Source of the DNA: Marinomonas ostreistagni | GTDB taxonomy: Bacteria > Pseudomonadota > Gammaproteobacteria > Pseudomonadales > Marinomonadaceae | Direction of reading: 5' to 3' | Assembly: GCF_016461785.1 (NCBI RefSeq) | Contig: NZ_JAEMUH010000005.1 | Coordinates: 205,223-269,222, forward strand | Length of the DNA: 64,000 bases | Shown: piece after piece, positions 15,463 through 25,650 of the stretch | Layout of the letters: every line of letters starts with the position of its first letter | Numbering within the stretch: the first letter of the stretch is position 1 | Position numbers and translations under genes: made by a program | The notes under the pieces: generated by a model | Told to the model about the DNA's origin: nothing | The model's database searches: none | Seen by the model: the letters and a program-made list of their open reading frames with translations, nothing else

Positions 15463-16878
15463 CTAAGCACCTCCCAATAAACGGTTCAATGAATGCTCAA
15501 AGGCGCCAGGTATCTTGTGGTTAAGGGTAAATTGGTCGTCTTGGAAAATACGGGTATGTTTTAACCACTGATCGAATTCAGGGGATGGGTTCAATCCTAA
15601 GGCTTGGCGCACATACATGGCATCGTGAAAAGAGGTGGTTTGATAGTTCAGCATGATGTCATCAGAGCCTGGGATACCCATGATGAAGGTGCATCCTGAT
15701 ACGGCCAACAGGGTCATTAAGTTGTCCATATCGTTCTGATCGGCTTGAGCATGGTTGGTGTAGCACACATCACAGCCCATAGGTAAACCGAGTAACTTGG
15801 CGCAGAAGTGATCTTCTAGGCCGGCGCGAGTGATTTCTTTACCATCGTAAAGGTATTCTGGGCCGATAAAGCCAACCACCGTGTTGACCAACAAAGGGTT
15901 GAATTTGCGTGCAACCGCATAAGCACGTGCTTCACAGGTCTGCTGATCGACATTGTGATGTGCGTTGGCGGAAAGCGCGCTGCCCTGTCCCGTTTCAAAG
16001 TACATCACATTATTGCCAACTGTGCCTCGTTTCAAAGACAGGGCGGCATCTTGGGCCTCGGCAAGGGTGGCCAAGTTAAAACCAAAGCTATCGTTGGTCG
16101 CTTGTGTGCCACCGATAGACTGGAACACCAAATCCACCGGAGCACCTTGCTCAATACATTCAATGGTATTAGTAACGTGGGTGAGTACACAGGATTGAGT
16201 TGGAATCTCGTAGTGTTGAATCACGTCATCCATCATTTTCATAAGACGACAGGCTTGAGCAACGTTGTCCGTCGCTGGATTAATACCAATTACGGCGTCG
16301 CCGTTGGCGTACATCAAGCCATCTAAAATACTGGCTGCAATGCCAGTTAGATCATCGGTCGGATGGTTGGGTTGTAAGCGGGTGGATAAGTGGCCGGGTA
16401 AGCCAATTGTGTTGCGAAAAGCCGTCTTAACATGGCACTTTTTAGCGACCAGTATTAAGTCTTGGTTGCGCATGATTTTGCTGACGGCAGCGGCCATTTC
16501 TGGTGTGACCCCAGCACGAATAGCGTGCAATGTTGTAGGGGTGGCCAAATCACTGAGCAACCAATCACGCAAACCGCCAACGGTTAAATGTGAAATGGGA
16601 GCGAAAGCGGACTTGTCGTGCTCGTCAATGATGAGGCGTGTGATTTCATCGTCTTCATATGGGACTACTACTTCCTCTAGAAATAACTTCAGCGGCACAT
16701 CCGCTAATGTCATTTGTGCAATGGCGCGTTCTTCTGCGGTGTCTGCTGCGACGCCAGCGAGGCGATCGCCAGAGCGTGCAGGCGTCGCTTTTGCCATCAG
16801 CTCGGTTAAGCTTTGAAAGCCGAAAGTGCGCTCACCTACGGTGTGTCGAAAGCGAAATTTTGAAGAAGCATTTGTCAT
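15463..16878 (-). CDS. eutB: Ethanolamine ammonia-lyase heavy chain
   Basis: EutB (471 residues) is the large catalytic TIM-barrel subunit of ethanolamine ammonia-lyase and binds substrate and adenosylcobalamin together with EutC. Family segments include TNDSFGFNLATLAEAQDAAL, MYFETGQGSALSANAHH and CDVCYTNHAQADQNDMDN. The start at 16878 gives a length and N-terminus (FRFRHTVGERTFGF) close to known EutB; a longer frame to 16911 adds eleven unsupported residues. It is first in the eutB-eutC-eat unit and is divergent from an AraC-type regulator. Confidence 0.95.
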   Translation of the reverse strand: MTNASSKFRFRHTVGERTFGFQSLTELMAKATPARSGDRLAGVAADTAEERAIAQMTLADVPLKLFLEEVVVPYEDDEITRLIIDEHDKSAFAPISHLTVGGLRDWLLSDLATPTTLHAIRAGVTPEMAAAVSKIMRNQDLILVAKKCHVKTAFRNTIGLPGHLSTRLQPNHPTDDLTGIAASILDGLMYANGDAVIGINPATDNVAQACRLMKMMDDVIQHYEIPTQSCVLTHVTNTIECIEQGAPVDLVFQSIGGTQATNDSFGFNLATLAEAQDAALSLKRGTVGNNVMYFETGQGSALSANAHHNVDQQTCEARAYAVARKFNPLLVNTVVGFIGPEYLYDGKEITRAGLEDHFCAKLLGLPMGCDVCYTNHAQADQNDMDNLMTLLAVSGCTFIMGIPGSDDIMLNYQTTSFHDAMYVRQALGLNPSPEFDQWLKHTRIFQDDQFTLNHKIPGAFEHSLNRLLGGA

Positions 16879-17097
16879 TTGAAAGCCTTTGCGTCTAAGG
16901 TAAAGAACCAATCTGATAACGCAGGTTTATTCGGCATGAGAATTGCTGCGTTCAAACTTGTTACTCATTACATTGTGGAAAATGTTGATGGAAAGGCGTT
17001 ATCGAATTTTGGCAATAATAAAAACATTATATATATCAATGTTTTGCAATGAATTCGTGTTTTAGTTTTGCGCAAATTTGATATTCGGAGAAAACCA

Positions 17098-18072
17098 ATG
17101 ACTGGGCTTGAAGATATATTTGCACCAAAAGGGTGCGCTTCGGTTGTCTTAAAAGAAGCTTTTGATGCGGACCTGCACGCTGGTAATCTGACAAATTGGC
17201 AGCAAGAGTATGACCAAACCAGTCGTGGTGGCTTCTATGGCAAAATTGCAGAGTTACCTTTCGAAGATTTACAGGTATTCCAAGAAAGTACTAGCCAAGC
17301 GTTACAGCAAAAATGCGTGGTGTGGCCTGACTCAGTATGGTTAGGTATTCCACTTGCCCAGCAGGAAGAGTCGCGCATCAATGGCTTATCCGTGCGTTCA
17401 GAGCACATTATGTGTCGTCCGGGTGACTGCGAATTTGAATTAACCACGCCACAGGACTACGAATTGTTTGGCATGGTCGTTCAATTAGAAACGTTGAATC
17501 ACATGGCGGGCATTCATGGTGTAGAGCTAAATTGGGCTGAACTCAATGCTCATGGTCGTTTGTCTTTGCCAGATAAGACGTTAAATGATGTACGTTTTGT
17601 ATTGGATCGCTCATTACAGGGTGCGAGTGCAATGCCTGAACGCTTGACTCGAGATTTGCTAATGACAGCGTTACTTGAGGTATTAAAAACGGAGCAGCCA
17701 GCCCCTGCGCAAACGCAGAGTTATCATCATCGAAAGATGGTGGTGGATGCCGCTAGAGCTTGGATCAACGAAAATTCTGATACGCCTGTAACGGTAACGG
17801 ATCTCTGCCAAGTGACCAATGTGAGTCGTCGTACATTACAGTATGCTTTTGAAAGCATTCTTAGTATTAGTCCAATTCAATATCTTCGTATGTCGCGCCT
17901 CAACGGTGTTCGTCGGGCACTTTTAGTCGCCCCTTCCAGCGCTAGTATTGCGGACATTGCTGCGAATTGGGGGTTTTGGCATATGAGCCAATTTGCGAAA
18001 GATTACCGCTTGTTATTTGGTGAACTGCCCTCTAGTACGCTAGATCAGGGGAGCTCAAACAGTAAAGCTTGA
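17098..18072 (+). CDS. AraC-family regulator, probably of the eut genes
   Basis: A 324-residue protein with a C-terminal AraC/XylS DNA-binding domain (about residues 220-315), including the LCQVTNVSRRTLQYAFES first helix-turn-helix and the ISPIQYLRMSRLNGVRRAL segment. The N-terminal 200 residues are a putative sensing domain. Its size and divergent position to eutB recall EutR of enterobacteria, which responds to ethanolamine plus cobalamin. ATG 17098 is chosen because CGGAG lies seven to eleven bases upstream; a frame to 17068 lacks a site. Its identity as EutR is inferred from context. Confidence 0.85.
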   Translation: MTGLEDIFAPKGCASVVLKEAFDADLHAGNLTNWQQEYDQTSRGGFYGKIAELPFEDLQVFQESTSQALQQKCVVWPDSVWLGIPLAQQEESRINGLSVRSEHIMCRPGDCEFELTTPQDYELFGMVVQLETLNHMAGIHGVELNWAELNAHGRLSLPDKTLNDVRFVLDRSLQGASAMPERLTRDLLMTALLEVLKTEQPAPAQTQSYHHRKMVVDAARAWINENSDTPVTVTDLCQVTNVSRRTLQYAFESILSISPIQYLRMSRLNGVRRALLVAPSSASIADIAANWGFWHMSQFAKDYRLLFGELPSSTLDQGSSNSKA

Positions 18073-18100
18073 TACTTCCATCACCTGTTGTCGCGCATAA

Positions 18101-18134
18101 AGAAAGCCACTTAGGTTGCCCTAAGTGGCTTTCT
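18101..18134. terminator. Bidirectional hairpin between AraC gene and symporter gene
   Basis: A perfect 15-bp stem (AGAAAGCCACTTAGG with its complement) has a TTGC loop. It lies between convergent genes. T runs are short on both sides (TTCT on plus, TTTCTTTA on minus), so termination may be moderate. Confidence 0.7.
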
Positions 18135-18158
18135 CGCAAATCTTCAAATAAGAAGTGA

Positions 18159-19661
18159 TTATTTATTCGCTTGCTTTTTCTCTAGGCGTTTTTCCCAGAA
18201 GTCTGCGCCTTTAATACCTAATGCTTTCGGGTCGAAGGTGTATTCCTCAACGCCTGCAGCTTTTTGGTCTTCGTAGTCTTTAAGAGCTTTCATCGTCGGA
18301 CGAGCCATGAAGAAGATCACAATGATACCCACGATGTTCAACCACGCCATCAAGCCTACGCCCACATCACCAAGGTTCCAGATGTAACCTGCAGTGTTTA
18401 CAGTACCGTATGCAACCATGAACATGATCAACAGTTTCACCAATGTTAGCGGTACATTTACTTTCAGCGCGCGACGTAGGTAAGCTACGTTCGTTTCAGC
18501 GATGTAGTAGTACGCTAGGATCGTTGTGAAGGCGAAGAAGAACAGCGCAACACCAACAAAGATTGAACCGAAGCTACCAAAGATGCTCTGTAAAGCCATT
18601 TGCGTAAACGCAGGTGAAGCGATGATGACATCAGCAGGTATGTTCTGAACAATGAACTGACCGTCAGGCAGTGTACCTTGTACGTTGTACTGTTGTGTGA
18701 TCAGGATCATCAATGCTGTGGCAGTACATACAAATAGTGTATCAACGTATACAGAGAACGCTTGTACTAGACCTTGTTGTGCTGGGTGCTCAACCTCAGC
18801 CGCTGCGGCTGCATGAGGGCCAGTACCTTGACCAGCTTCGTTAGAGTAAACACCACGTTTCACACCCCAACCAATCGCTGCGCCGAAGCCTGCTTGCGCA
18901 GTGAAGGCATCAGAGATGATCATTGAGAAAATGCCAGGTACTTGATCAACGTTTAGGAAAACAACGATCAAGGCCATGATGATGTAACCCATTGCCATAA
19001 ATGGCACGATGATCTGGGTGAAGTTTGCGATACGCTTGATACCACCGAAGATGATGAAAGCAAGGACAACCAAAATCACGGCCAGTGCCACAAGCTTGGT
19101 GGTGCCGACAGAGCCAAAGGATGAGTTGATGATTTCACCTGGTCCAAATACTTGAGCCACTGCGTTACCGACAGAGTTAGCTTGGATACCTGGAAGGAAC
19201 ACGCCACACGCGATGATAGACGCTAGGGCAAACAACACGCCCAACCACTTCATGCTTAGGCCTTTTTCGAAGTAGTACGCCGGACCACCACGGTATTGGC
19301 CATTGTCGTTAACTTTGTAGATTTGACCTAGAGTGGACTCTGCGTAAGCTGTACTTGCGCCAAGGAATGCAACTACCCACATCCAGAATACTGCGCCTGG
19401 ACCACCAAAACCAATCGCGGCAGCGACACCTGCAATGTTACCTGTGCCTACACGTCCTGAAAGAGATACTGCTAGGGCTTGGAAGGAAGAAATGCCTTTT
19501 TCAGATGGCGTCGAATTAAACAGTAATGACCACATTTCTTTGAAATGTCGGACCTGAGCAAAACGGGTCAAGATGGAATAGAAAAGGCCTGCGCCAAGAC
19601 ATAAGTAAATAAGTGCTGGGCTCCAGATGATTCCATTGAGGAAATCAATGAATGCTTGCAT
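18159..19661 (-). CDS. Sodium:alanine (AGCS family) symporter
   Basis: A 500-residue inner-membrane amino acid:cation symporter importing alanine or glycine with Na+. The AGCS signature GRVGTGNIAGVAAAIGFGGP is near residue 70, and the RGVYSNEAGQGTGPHAAAAA motif follows in the middle. It has about ten to eleven membrane segments. GGAG precedes the ATG. The gene stands alone with a long (about 410-base) upstream region holding a 16-base palindrome that could be an operator. Marine bacteria commonly carry several such Na+-driven carriers; the exact substrate is not determinable. Confidence 0.92.
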   Translation of the reverse strand: MQAFIDFLNGIIWSPALIYLCLGAGLFYSILTRFAQVRHFKEMWSLLFNSTPSEKGISSFQALAVSLSGRVGTGNIAGVAAAIGFGGPGAVFWMWVVAFLGASTAYAESTLGQIYKVNDNGQYRGGPAYYFEKGLSMKWLGVLFALASIIACGVFLPGIQANSVGNAVAQVFGPGEIINSSFGSVGTTKLVALAVILVVLAFIIFGGIKRIANFTQIIVPFMAMGYIIMALIVVFLNVDQVPGIFSMIISDAFTAQAGFGAAIGWGVKRGVYSNEAGQGTGPHAAAAAEVEHPAQQGLVQAFSVYVDTLFVCTATALMILITQQYNVQGTLPDGQFIVQNIPADVIIASPAFTQMALQSIFGSFGSIFVGVALFFFAFTTILAYYYIAETNVAYLRRALKVNVPLTLVKLLIMFMVAYGTVNTAGYIWNLGDVGVGLMAWLNIVGIIVIFFMARPTMKALKDYEDQKAAGVEEYTFDPKALGIKGADFWEKRLEKKQANK

Positions 19662-20071
19662 AGAAATTCTCCAGGGGTGATGCGCTCATAGAACGTTTTA
19701 ATTATTGTTTTAAAGTTGGTGATACCAACAAAATCCAGCAACTAGTTTACGGTCTATCTGCTTGTGACAATGTGTAAACTTATTGATGGATTACGTACAA
19801 CTTGTGCAAGTTGGGTGAAGGAATCTAACATGAGCGGCATCACATTAAAATTATGCTATCAGATTATTTTAGTTGCTACATGATGCTATTTAAAAGTCTA
19901 TTGGTTCCACCTTATAGTTGAATATTTGGTTAGGTTTAACTAGGGATAGTCTGTTTATTTCAATTTGGTTAATAAATACTTTTCTTTTTGTGTGTTTATT
20001 GATCTGAAGTTGAAAGATAAGATGCGTTCATTAAATAGTTATGTCGTGAAGGTCTTATGAAGGAGTCCAAT
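19662..20071. promoter_or_regulatory. Long intergenic region with a 16-base palindrome
   Basis: This 410-base region separates the divergent symporter and dioxygenase genes and must hold both promoters. It is AT-rich. The clearest element is CAACTTG-TG-CAAGTTG at 19798-19813, about 140 bases upstream of the symporter start, resembling a dimeric repressor operator. I see no convincing small gene or RNA gene in it. Confidence 0.4.
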
Positions 20072-20860
20072 ATGTCTCAGGTTGCTTTTGTTTCTCATGG
20101 TGGTGGCCCGATGCCTTTATTGGGAGACCCGAGTCACTCAGAGCTTGTATCAACGCTGCAGGCGTTGACGAATGAGCTGCCGAAGCAGCCATCGGTGATT
20201 ATTATGATTAGTGCGCACTGGGAAACAACTGGCTTTGAAATAACAGCGAGTTCGACCCCTGATTTAATTTATGATTACTATGGTTTTCCGGATGAATCTT
20301 ACCGAATTAAATATCCTGCACCTGGCGCTCCGCAATTGGCTCGTGATATTGCGTTGAAGATGGACATTCAAGGTATTCCTATTCGATTAAATGAAGGTCG
20401 TGGATTTGATCATGGCATGTTTGTACCGCTGATATTGATGTACCCTGAGGCCAATATTCCAGTACTACAGATTTCCCTGTCGAGCTCATTAGACCCTGTT
20501 CAGCACTGGGAATTCGGTGAACAGCTGGCTAATGTATTGCCGGAAGATGCTTTGGTGATTGGTTCAGGTTTTAGCTTTCATAATATGCGGACGTTCTTTG
20601 CGCCAAAAACACCAAAAGTTAATCACGATGTGCACGCGTTCCAGGCTTGGCTGGATGAGACAGTCACCAATTCAGGTGTGACCATGTCTGAGGCAAAAGA
20701 ACGTTGGTCGAAATGGTCTAAAGTCGAAGGTGGCCGTTTTTGTCATCCTCGTGAAGAGCACTTGATCCCTTTAATTGTGTGTCATGCGGTGTCGCAGAAG
20801 CAAGGTGTTTCAATTCCATTTACTGCGCTTGATGTGGAGGCGCGTCATTACGTTTGGTAA
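20072..20860 (+). CDS. ygiD: LigB-type extradiol ring-cleavage dioxygenase (YgiD-like)
   Basis: A 262-residue member of the class III extradiol dioxygenase/DODA family, which cleaves catechol rings using a non-haem metal. Metal ligand candidates are the His of VSHGGGPMP near the N-terminus, the SAHWE motif and the FDHGMFVPL region; FSFHNMR is also conserved. The length equals E. coli YgiD, an enzyme with 4,5-DOPA dioxygenase activity. The ATG at 20072 is preferred: AAGGAG (20060-20065) is its Shine-Dalgarno and overlaps the alternative ATG at 20057. The physiological substrate is unknown. Confidence 0.87.
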   Translation: MSQVAFVSHGGGPMPLLGDPSHSELVSTLQALTNELPKQPSVIIMISAHWETTGFEITASSTPDLIYDYYGFPDESYRIKYPAPGAPQLARDIALKMDIQGIPIRLNEGRGFDHGMFVPLILMYPEANIPVLQISLSSSLDPVQHWEFGEQLANVLPEDALVIGSGFSFHNMRTFFAPKTPKVNHDVHAFQAWLDETVTNSGVTMSEAKERWSKWSKVEGGRFCHPREEHLIPLIVCHAVSQKQGVSIPFTALDVEARHYVW

Positions 20861-20892
20861 GGTGCGGTCCGCATTCTCTTTCCTCTTATTTG

Positions 20893-20919
20893 AGCCGGCC
20901 TATTGAGTCGGCTTTTTTC
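20893..20919 (+). terminator. Terminator after the dioxygenase gene
   Basis: AGCCG(G) pairs with (T)CGGCT around a nine-base loop, followed by a run of six T, about 30 bases after the stop codon. Confidence 0.75.
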
Positions 20920-21060
20920 TTGCATGGGCTTAATGCAGCTTTGGGCCATCATAAAACCCTTAGTAGGTGCATGGTTGCCCCTAGACCGATACCGCAACTG
21001 AGTTGCAATATAGCACTTATATAATGCATACAACCCCATTGAAAATAGAGGACGATAGCA

Positions 21061-23535
21061 ATGCCAACCCCATCTGAACAGCTATCTACGGCCAAGATGG
21101 CCTCTTGCCTTGAACTGAAACAGGGCATTTTATATCACATGCGCTATACATTGGCGTTACGTGCAGAGCAAGCCAGCCAACGAGACTGGTGGTTATGTTT
21201 ATCCCTTGCTGTTCGTGATCGCATTATTGATGACATGGTGCTCACACAAACCCGTCATAATGATAATGATGTACGCCGTTTATACTATCTATCTATGGAA
21301 TATTTGATGGGGCGGATGTTAGTAAATAATGTTCATAATGTTCGAGTCTTTGCTGAAGCGCAAAAAGCCATCGAAGAGCTTGGCCTCTCTTGGGATGACG
21401 TGTGTGAAGTGGAAGTAGATATGGGATTGGGGAACGGCGGGTTAGGGCGTCTTGCTGCGTGTTTCCTCGACTCACTGGCAACACTTGATCTACCTGCTAT
21501 CGGGTATGGTATCTATTATGAATTCGGCTTGTTTAAACAGGACTTTCACGAAGGGAAGCAAGTAGAGCACCCTGATACTTGGATTAACTACGGTACTCCT
21601 TGGGAGTTGGTTCGACCTGAGTACGCGCAAACGATTCAATTCTACGGTCGTGTGGAAGAGTCCTATGATGATTTAGGAAATTACCATCCATTGTGGGTCG
21701 ATACGAAAAATGTATTAGGTATCCCTCATGATATTCCTGTTGCAGGTTATGACACCAAAACAGTGAATTTCCTGCGTTTATGGTCTTCCCGATCGACGGA
21801 AGATTTTGATCTTGATGAGTTTAACAAAGGCGATTACGTGGAAGCTGTACGCTCCAAAGCCATTGGTGAAACTATTTCTAAGGTACTGTATCCAAACGAT
21901 AAAACTGAAAATGGTAAAGAACTCCGCTTGGTGCAGCAGTACTTTTTTGTCGCCTGCTCGTTGGCTGACATTCTACGTCGTTTTGAGCGAAACAGTGGTA
22001 CTGATTGGGATAAACTGCCTGAGAAAGCTGCGATTCAGCTGAACGATACGCATCCCGCCATCGCAGTGGTGGAGTTAATGCGTATCTTGGTTGATGAAAA
22101 ACGTCTGCATTGGAATCACGCTTGGTCATTAGTCACCCGTATCTTTGCTTACACTAATCACACGTTGCTACCGGAAGCCCTCGAAACTTGGAGTGTTGGT
22201 TTATTCCAGAAAGTATTACCGCGACATCTACAACTGATTTACGAGATTAATCATCGCTTTATGGAAGAAGTAGAGCAGCGTTGGCCTAGTCGCGGTGACA
22301 TCAAAGCAGAGTTGTCTATCATTCAAGAAGGGCAACATAAAATGGTGCGAATGGCCCATCTGGCCGTGGTAGGCAGTCATAAAGTAAACGGTGTTGCAGC
22401 ACTGCACTCAGAACTATTAAAAACAGATTTGTTTGCTCGATTTCATGAGTTTTATCCTGATAAGCTGACCAACAAAACCAATGGTATTACGCCACGTCGC
22501 TGGTTGTTGAACTGTAATCATGGTTTAGGGCAGCTGTTTGATCAGTATGGTATTGAGAAAGATTGGCCAAAAAATCTAGAGCGCTTACGTAAGCTTGAAA
22601 ACTTTGCCGAAGATGAAAGCTTTCAACAAGCTTTTATGGCAGTTAAGCATCAAAACAAACAGCACTTAGCCGAAGTGATTAAAACCGAGTGTGGTGTCGA
22701 GGTGGATCCAAATGCTATGTTCGACGTACAGATTAAACGCTTGCATGAGTACAAGCGTCAGCATTTGAGCTTATTGAATATTCTGACCTTATATCACCGC
22801 CTTTTAAACGATCCCCAGCTTGATATTGTGCCGCGCGTATTTATTTTTGGGGCAAAGGCTGCACCAGGTTACGGTCTTGCAAAAACCATTATTTACGCGA
22901 TCAATGCGGTAGCGAATGTCATCAACAATGACCCTCGTATTCACGATAAGTTAAAAGTGGTTTTCCTACCCAATTATCGAGTGTCACTGGCTGCTAAAAT
23001 TATTCCTGCTGCGGACCTATCTGAGCAAATTTCCACAGCGGGTAAAGAAGCCTCTGGTACGGGCAACATGAAATTAGCGTTAAATGGTGCTCTGACGATT
23101 GGAACCTTAGATGGCGCTAACGTCGAGATTATGGAAGAAGTCGGCGCTGACAATATTTTTATTTTCGGGTTGAAAGTTGAGGATGTGCAGGCGTTGGATC
23201 GTAATGGCTATAATCCATACCACTATTATCACTGCGATGAAGAGCTTAAAAATGCGATTGACTGGTTATGTTCAGGCTATTTTAGCCCAAGTGAACCGCA
23301 TGCATTTGATGAGATTCGTTCAGCACTGCTAGAACATGGCGATCGTTTTAAGGTATTAGCTGACTATCGAGCTTATGTTGACTGTCAGGAACAGGTGTCT
23401 GAGGTTTATAAAGACAAAGCACGCTGGGCGAAGATGGCGATCCTAAATACAGCTCGTATGGCCAAATTTTCCTCGGATCGAACGATACAAGAATACGCAG
23501 ATGAAATTTGGCAACTTCCTGCTTGTTCAATTTGA
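21061..23535 (+). CDS. glgP: Glycogen/maltodextrin phosphorylase
   Basis: An 824-residue pyridoxal-phosphate enzyme releasing glucose-1-phosphate from glycogen or maltodextrins. The PLP-lysine region is present as [19 protein letters not shown] followed by TLDGANVEI. Other family blocks are [42 protein letters not shown] and [15 protein letters not shown]. Length is normal. GAGG lies upstream of the ATG. No other glycogen gene is nearby, so this gene is isolated. It is convergent with the solute-binding protein gene, with only an eight-base gap and no obvious terminator. Confidence 0.96.
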   Translation: MPTPSEQLSTAKMASCLELKQGILYHMRYTLALRAEQASQRDWWLCLSLAVRDRIIDDMVLTQTRHNDNDVRRLYYLSMEYLMGRMLVNNVHNVRVFAEAQKAIEELGLSWDDVCEVEVDMGLGNGGLGRLAACFLDSLATLDLPAIGYGIYYEFGLFKQDFHEGKQVEHPDTWINYGTPWELVRPEYAQTIQFYGRVEESYDDLGNYHPLWVDTKNVLGIPHDIPVAGYDTKTVNFLRLWSSRSTEDFDLDEFNKGDYVEAVRSKAIGETISKVLYPNDKTENGKELRLVQQYFFVACSLADILRRFERNSGTDWDKLPEKAAIQLNDTHPAIAVVELMRILVDEKRLHWNHAWSLVTRIFAYTNHTLLPEALETWSVGLFQKVLPRHLQLIYEINHRFMEEVEQRWPSRGDIKAELSIIQEGQHKMVRMAHLAVVGSHKVNGVAALHSELLKTDLFARFHEFYPDKLTNKTNGITPRRWLLNCNHGLGQLFDQYGIEKDWPKNLERLRKLENFAEDESFQQAFMAVKHQNKQHLAEVIKTECGVEVDPNAMFDVQIKRLHEYKRQHLSLLNILTLYHRLLNDPQLDIVPRVFIFGAKAAPGYGLAKTIIYAINAVANVINNDPRIHDKLKVVFLPNYRVSLAAKIIPAADLSEQISTAGKEASGTGNMKLALNGALTIGTLDGANVEIMEEVGADNIFIFGLKVEDVQALDRNGYNPYHYYHCDEELKNAIDWLCSGYFSPSEPHAFDEIRSALLEHGDRFKVLADYRAYVDCQEQVSEVYKDKARWAKMAILNTARMAKFSSDRTIQEYADEIWQLPACSI

Positions 23536-23543
23536 TAAACGTA

Positions 23544-24290
23544 TCAAAGGTACTCATCACGAATGGCTTGGAATGTGCCATTGTGCTTAATAATTTTAAG
23601 ACCCTGATTAAAAGCTTGTAGCAAATCTTTTGATTCAGGGTTTGCTTTACTAAAGCATACATGCAATGGCACCAATGGCTCGGCTACCAGACTGGTGACC
23701 TTGATAGATTTCTGCAGGCCCATTTGTCTAGCTTGGTGAAGGGCTGGGTAGCTAGATACATAAAAGGCATCTGCTTTTTGGGCCATAATCAGTTCAAGCC
23801 CTTGCGAAATGCTTTGTACAGTTGAGTGTGGAATATTGAGTTGCGTTAGCTGCTGCTCCATATCCCACTTGGCAACGGACGTAATTCGGTATTGGCTAAG
23901 GTCATAAATGCTTTCTATCTGATCGCTTGAGAAGTCTGGTCGGCTAATAAGGACACGGCTGCTTGTACTAACTTCATCGCTAAACAGCATATAGGGAGCG
24001 CGCTCTGGTCGTCGTGCACAACTAACCGTACCGACAAACTTGCCTGTCTGTATGCCCTGTAGAATTTCTTGCCATTGCTCTGCTTCGAATGAAGCATTAA
24101 TACCAACCGATTCAAATGCTGCTTTTACGATGCGGATATCCATCCCTGATACGACATGGGTTGTAGTGTCTATTGTGATATAGGGTGGGTAGTTTTCTAC
24201 GGGAAACAGGATACTTTGAGCTGAAGAATAGCCTGAAAAACAGCTGATAATGGACGTCAGCAGAAACCACAGCGCTCGCTGGTAAAACAC
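23544..24290 (-). CDS. Family 3 extracellular solute-binding protein
   Basis: A 248-residue periplasmic protein of the bacterial solute-binding family 3 (amino-acid-binding type). It has a hydrophobic signal peptide ending near GYSSAQ and the family's opening NYPPYITIDTTTHVVSGMDI-like stretch. The start is a GTG preceded by AAGGGGG. No ABC permease or ATPase genes are adjacent, so it may supply an unlinked transporter or act as a stand-alone sensor or receptor. It lies tail-to-tail with glgP. The ligand is unknown. Confidence 0.8.
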   Translation of the reverse strand: MFYQRALWFLLTSIISCFSGYSSAQSILFPVENYPPYITIDTTTHVVSGMDIRIVKAAFESVGINASFEAEQWQEILQGIQTGKFVGTVSCARRPERAPYMLFSDEVSTSSRVLISRPDFSSDQIESIYDLSQYRITSVAKWDMEQQLTQLNIPHSTVQSISQGLELIMAQKADAFYVSSYPALHQARQMGLQKSIKVTSLVAEPLVPLHVCFSKANPESKDLLQAFNQGLKIIKHNGTFQAIRDEYL

Positions 24291-24392
24291 AATGCCCCCT
24301 TAATATAGCCATCCATGACATTTGTTGGCGCTAAAATTGCAAATAATGTTCAAAGAAGCCTTAAGGTATCACAAAATGAAGAGGCGATAATA

Positions 24393-24428
24393 GAAAATGC
24401 GGCGACTTTATAAACAAAATCGCCGCAT
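24393..24428 (-). terminator. Terminator after the alcohol dehydrogenase gene
   Basis: ATGCGGCGA (24397-24405) pairs with TCGCCGCAT (24420-24428) around a 14-base loop. On the minus strand the stem is followed by a short TTTTCT run. It lies about 45 bases past the adhP stop. Confidence 0.6.
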
Positions 24429-24473
24429 ACTAGTTATGATTTTAATTTATGCCTATGTTCAGGCAAGCTAGCG

Positions 24474-25490
24474 TTATGAGGGTAGCTTCATAACGATTCG
24501 GCCTGTAATTTCGCCTTTTTCCATGTCTTGGAAAATATCGTTAATGTCATCCAGTGTTTTCTCTGTAATGATCGCTTTTACTTTGCCTCGAGCGGCAAAC
24601 TCTAGACACTCTTCCAAGTCTTTACGCGTGCCTACAATCGAGCCTACGACACTGACACCATTTAATACCGTATCAAAAATTGGTAACGGCATGTCTTCTG
24701 GAGGAAGGCCAACTAAAACACATTTTCCGCCTCGGCGAACAACGTCGTAGCTTTGGCGAAAGCCTGCTTTACTGACCGCGGTACAAACGCTGCCATGGAC
24801 GCCGCCAGTGGCAGCTTTAATATCCTCAACCACATTGTCAGTCATAAAATCAAAGAAATATTCAGCACCCAAGGAAGTGGCTAACTCGCGTTTGGCATCA
24901 CCCGTGTCGACTGCAACCACTCGAAGTCCCATGGCTACCGCATATTGCACTGCCAAGTGCCCTAATCCGCCTATTCCGAAGATAGCGACCCATTGGCCTG
25001 GTTTGGCATCCGAAACCTTAAGTGCTTTATAGGTTGTTACGCCAGCGCAAAATAACGGCGCGGCATCGACATAGTCCAACCCTGTTGGCACTTTGACGAC
25101 ATAGTCAGCGTGTGCTGCGCAATACTCTGCATAGCCACCTGCGACAGAATACCCCGCATTTTGTTGTGACAAGCATAGACTTTCCTGTCCAGCTAAGCAG
25201 TATTCACAATGACCACAGGCACTATAAAGCCACGGCACCCCAACTCGGTCTCCCAGTGCTAGGTGAGAAACGGCAGAGCCAATTTCTACAATTTCTCCAA
25301 CCCCTTCATGACCAGGAATCAGAGGTAACGTTGGTTTAACTGGCCAATCTCCGTGGCAAGCATGTAAGTCTGTATGGCAGACACCACAGGCGTGGATTTT
25401 TACCAGCACTTGGTGAGGTTCAATGGTAGGCTTTTGGACGTCTTCGATCTTAAGAATGGAACCGAAGGTATTAGCAACCGCTGCTTTCAT
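24474..25490 (-). CDS. adhP: Zinc-dependent alcohol dehydrogenase (AdhP-like)
   Basis: A 338-residue medium-chain NAD-dependent alcohol dehydrogenase interconverting primary alcohols and aldehydes. The catalytic zinc ligands are visible in CGVCHTD and GHEGVGEIV. The structural zinc cysteines lie in [15 protein letters not shown]. The Rossmann nucleotide-binding motif is [13 protein letters not shown]. Length and motifs match AdhP. AAGGGAG precedes the ATG. It is a single-gene unit. A role in ethanol or other alcohol metabolism is likely; the exact substrate cannot be read from sequence. Confidence 0.93.
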   Translation of the reverse strand: MKAAVANTFGSILKIEDVQKPTIEPHQVLVKIHACGVCHTDLHACHGDWPVKPTLPLIPGHEGVGEIVEIGSAVSHLALGDRVGVPWLYSACGHCEYCLAGQESLCLSQQNAGYSVAGGYAEYCAAHADYVVKVPTGLDYVDAAPLFCAGVTTYKALKVSDAKPGQWVAIFGIGGLGHLAVQYAVAMGLRVVAVDTGDAKRELATSLGAEYFFDFMTDNVVEDIKAATGGVHGSVCTAVSKAGFRQSYDVVRRGGKCVLVGLPPEDMPLPIFDTVLNGVSVVGSIVGTRKDLEECLEFAARGKVKAIITEKTLDDINDIFQDMEKGEITGRIVMKLPS

Positions 25491-25650
25491 GGCAAACTCC
25501 CTTGTTATTATGTGGTATGGCAGAAATAAGAAATATTATCATCTGCGTGAATTAACATAGATGGTTCTTGCGGGAATTACTTGATTGATAGTCTAAAAGT
25601 GTTGCCTCATAGTCCAGATGTGGTGTTTTCATGCTTTAAACTGAGGCGTT

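Noticed and set aside
16265..16816. A 183-residue plus-strand open frame antisense to eutB
   Set aside because: It is antisense to a well-conserved enzyme gene, lacks a ribosome-binding site and shows no protein family pattern.
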